Positions 6,065-7,481 of a stretch of 7,481 nucleotides of DNA are shown piece by piece. This DNA is from Desulfovibrio sp. (GTDB taxonomy: Bacteria; Desulfobacterota; Desulfovibrionia; Desulfovibrionales; Desulfovibrionaceae). The notes beneath the pieces are model-generated. The model was not told the origin of the DNA, searched no databases, and worked only from the letters and a program-made list of their open reading frames with translations. How positions within the stretch are numbered: position 1 is the first letter of the stretch; each line of letters opens with the position of its first letter. The DNA lies in NCBI GenBank assembly GCA_014804915.1, contig JAAUYW010000042.1:1946-9426 (forward strand), written 5' to 3'. The position numbers and the translations under genes are program-made.

Positions 6065-7481
6065 TTTGCCGCCATTTTTTCCACAAGCGCTTCAACCAGA
6101 CTGGCGATAGTGTAATTGCGCGGCTGCAGGTCCGCCTTCAGCCCGTGCGCAGCAAGGGTTTTGGCAGTTATCGGCCCTATCGCCGCAAGCAGGGTTTCAG
6201 GATGGCGGCGCAATTCCCCAGCTGGCACCAGTTTCAGAAAATTCTCCACAGTTGATGAAGATGCGAATGTGATGCAATCCAGCCTGCCTTGCGCGAGCAA
6301 ATCCCGTGCTTTTGCAATTTCGCCAGTACCCGGCCGGGTTTCATACATGCTCACAATATCCACAATGGCGCCTTTGGCAGCCAGCGCGTCAGGCAGCGCC
6401 ATTCTCGCCTTATCCGCCCTGGGCAGGAGGATTTCAATTCCGGAAAGATCTCCGCCTTCGCTTGCTATCAGGCTTTCGGCCACGCTTTCGGCAACATATT
6501 CAGGAGGCACCAGATCCGGCCTGATGCCCAGAGTCTGCAATGCATGCGCGGTGGACGGGCCTATTGCGGCAACCCTGCAGCCGGCAAGCGCCCGCGAATC
6601 CTTGCCGGCATGGGCGAGCCGCTCCCAGAAATATTTAACCCCGTTTACAGATGTGAAAATCACCCAGCCATATTCGGACAGACGATTGAGCGCGCTGTCG
6701 CAGGCGCTGTAATCCGGCATGGGCGCGATCTCGATTGCCGGGCATTCGAGAGCATCCGCGCCAAGCGCGGAAAGCCTCGCGCTTAACTCGCTAGCCTGCT
6801 CCCTGGCACGCGTGACCACGATGTTCTTGCCCAAAAGCGGCTTTTTGCCATACCAGTCAAGCTGTCCTGCCAGCGCAGTCACTTCTCCGACCACGATTAC
6901 AGCTGGATTGCTGAGCCCGGCAGCCTCCACCCTTGACGGCAAATCACGCAAGGGCGCGAAAACGGTTTTTTGCATTGGCGTAGTGCTGCGATAGATCACA
7001 GCCGCAGGCATCATGCCGCTCATGCCGGCTCCAATCAGCCTGGCGCTGATCTCTGGCAGATTTTTCATTCCCATCAGAAATACCAGGGTCGCCTTGCTGG
7101 CGACAAAAGCCGGCCAGTCAAGCCCTGACGTCTTCTTCTCATGCCTCTCATGGCCGGTAATGATCATCACCGCAGATACAAGCTCGCGATGGGTCAGCGG
7201 AATGCCGGCGTATGCAGGCGCCGCGATAGCGCTTGATATTCCGGGCACCACCTCAAAAGGAATATCCCGCTCCGCCAGGTACTGCGCCTCCTCGCCGCCG
7301 CGTCCGAAAATATAGGGATCCCCGCCTTTCAGGCGCGCCACATTGCCTTTTTCCAGCGCCTTTTCAGCAAGCAGGCTGTTTATCTCATCTTGCGGCAATG
7401 CATGCTGGCCGGAGATTTTGCCAACATAGATCAGCTCCGCCTCCGGCCTCGCATACGCGAGCAACTGCGGATTTGCCAGGG
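6061..7481 (-). CDS. cobA-hemD: Uroporphyrinogen-III C-methyltransferase / uroporphyrinogen-III synthase fusion, 5' partial
   Basis: The frame is open to the window edge (last complete codon 7477-7479), giving 472 residues. By family comparison about 40 N-terminal residues are missing. Residues 1 to about 205 are the SAM-dependent methyltransferase (SUMT) that makes precorrin-2. They show IYVGK (12-16), RLKGGDPYIFGRGGEE (49-64), VVPGISSA, PAYAGIPLTHR (88-98) and the TTPMQKT segment (166-172). Residues about 218-472 are HemD, which closes and inverts ring D of hydroxymethylbilane. They show GKNIVVTRA, a VIFTSVNGVKYF region (273-284), AAIGPSTA, LLPRADKAR and the DCITFASSSTVENF region. The fusion occurs in sulfate reducers and clostridia, and a D. 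vulgaris homologue has been characterised as bifunctional. The product feeds siroheme, cobalamin and alternative haem synthesis. Any apparent TTG start at 7464 is internal to the SUMT domain and not a real start. It overlaps purN by 4 nt. Confidence 0.95.
   Translation of the reverse strand, partial: LANPQLLAYARPEAELIYVGKISGQHALPQDEINSLLAEKALEKGNVARLKGGDPYIFGRGGEEAQYLAERDIPFEVVPGISSAIAAPAYAGIPLTHRELVSAVMIITGHERHEKKTSGLDWPAFVASKATLVFLMGMKNLPEISARLIGAGMSGMMPAAVIYRSTTPMQKTVFAPLRDLPSRVEAAGLSNPAVIVVGEVTALAGQLDWYGKKPLLGKNIVVTRAREQASELSARLSALGADALECPAIEIAPMPDYSACDSALNRLSEYGWVIFTSVNGVKYFWERLAHAGKDSRALAGCRVAAIGPSTAHALQTLGIRPDLVPPEYVAESVAESLIASEGGDLSGIEILLPRADKARMALPDALAAKGAIVDIVSMYETRPGTGEIAKARDLLAQGRLDCITFASSSTVENFLKLVPAGELRRHPETLLAAIGPITAKTLAAHGLKADLQPRNYTIASLVEALVEKMAAK

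Noticed and set aside
7462..7464. TTG start for the cobA-hemD protein
   Set aside because: The frame continues upstream with SUMT-like residues to the window edge, so the TTG is an internal Leu codon and the gene is truncated by the window.
1..7481. A hidden defence, mobile or CRISPR system
   Set aside because: All but about 145 bp is covered by recognisable genes, and no array, transposase, integrase or terminal repeat is seen.

Overview
The window is dense bacterial chromosome carrying conserved biosynthetic genes. I estimate GC in the mid-50s by eye. Five complete or near-complete trp genes lie on the + strand. They are followed by a short convergent/divergent junction and then by two further housekeeping blocks. 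The gene set fits a sulfate-reducer-like Desulfobacterota, most likely Desulfovibrionaceae. The reasons are a fused uroporphyrinogen-III methyltransferase/synthase (CobA-HemD), a PurN with a C-terminal extension ending in PPLEEGF, and a small two-CxxC protein of a kind I associate with that group. This assignment is inference from remembered family features, not from a search.

Layout. Bases 1-4609 (+): the distal trp operon in the order trpGD (fused, 5' end outside the window), trpC, trpF, trpB, trpA. Every junction overlaps (11, 4, 4 and 14 nt), so the cistrons are almost certainly translationally coupled. Together they convert chorismate-derived anthranilate to tryptophan; trpE would be expected just upstream, outside the window. 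Bases 4606-4809 (-): a 67-residue cysteine-rich zinc-ribbon-like protein. Its stop codon overlaps the trpA stop in one CTAG tetranucleotide. Bases 4870-5310 (+): dut (dUTPase), divergent from the small gene across 60 bp. Bases 5311-5395: a short convergent gap with no clear terminator. Bases 5396-6064 (-): purN, coupled by a 4-nt overlap to the upstream cobA-hemD fusion (6061 to beyond 7481, -), whose N-terminus is outside the window.

The tryptophan enzymes form one pathway. CobA-HemD feeds precorrin-2 to siroheme, cobalamin and, in sulfate reducers, haem; PurN serves purine synthesis and Dut serves dTMP supply and uracil exclusion. I see no mobile element, CRISPR array, tRNA, rRNA or phage gene, and no convincing new multigene system. 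The points worth a second look are small-scale. They are a TrpC lacking the usual SESG glutamate, a dUTPase with altered motifs 3 and 5, a 9-bp inverted repeat inside the two-CxxC gene at a SECIS-like position, the shared CTAG stop, and the absence of any visible terminator after trpA.
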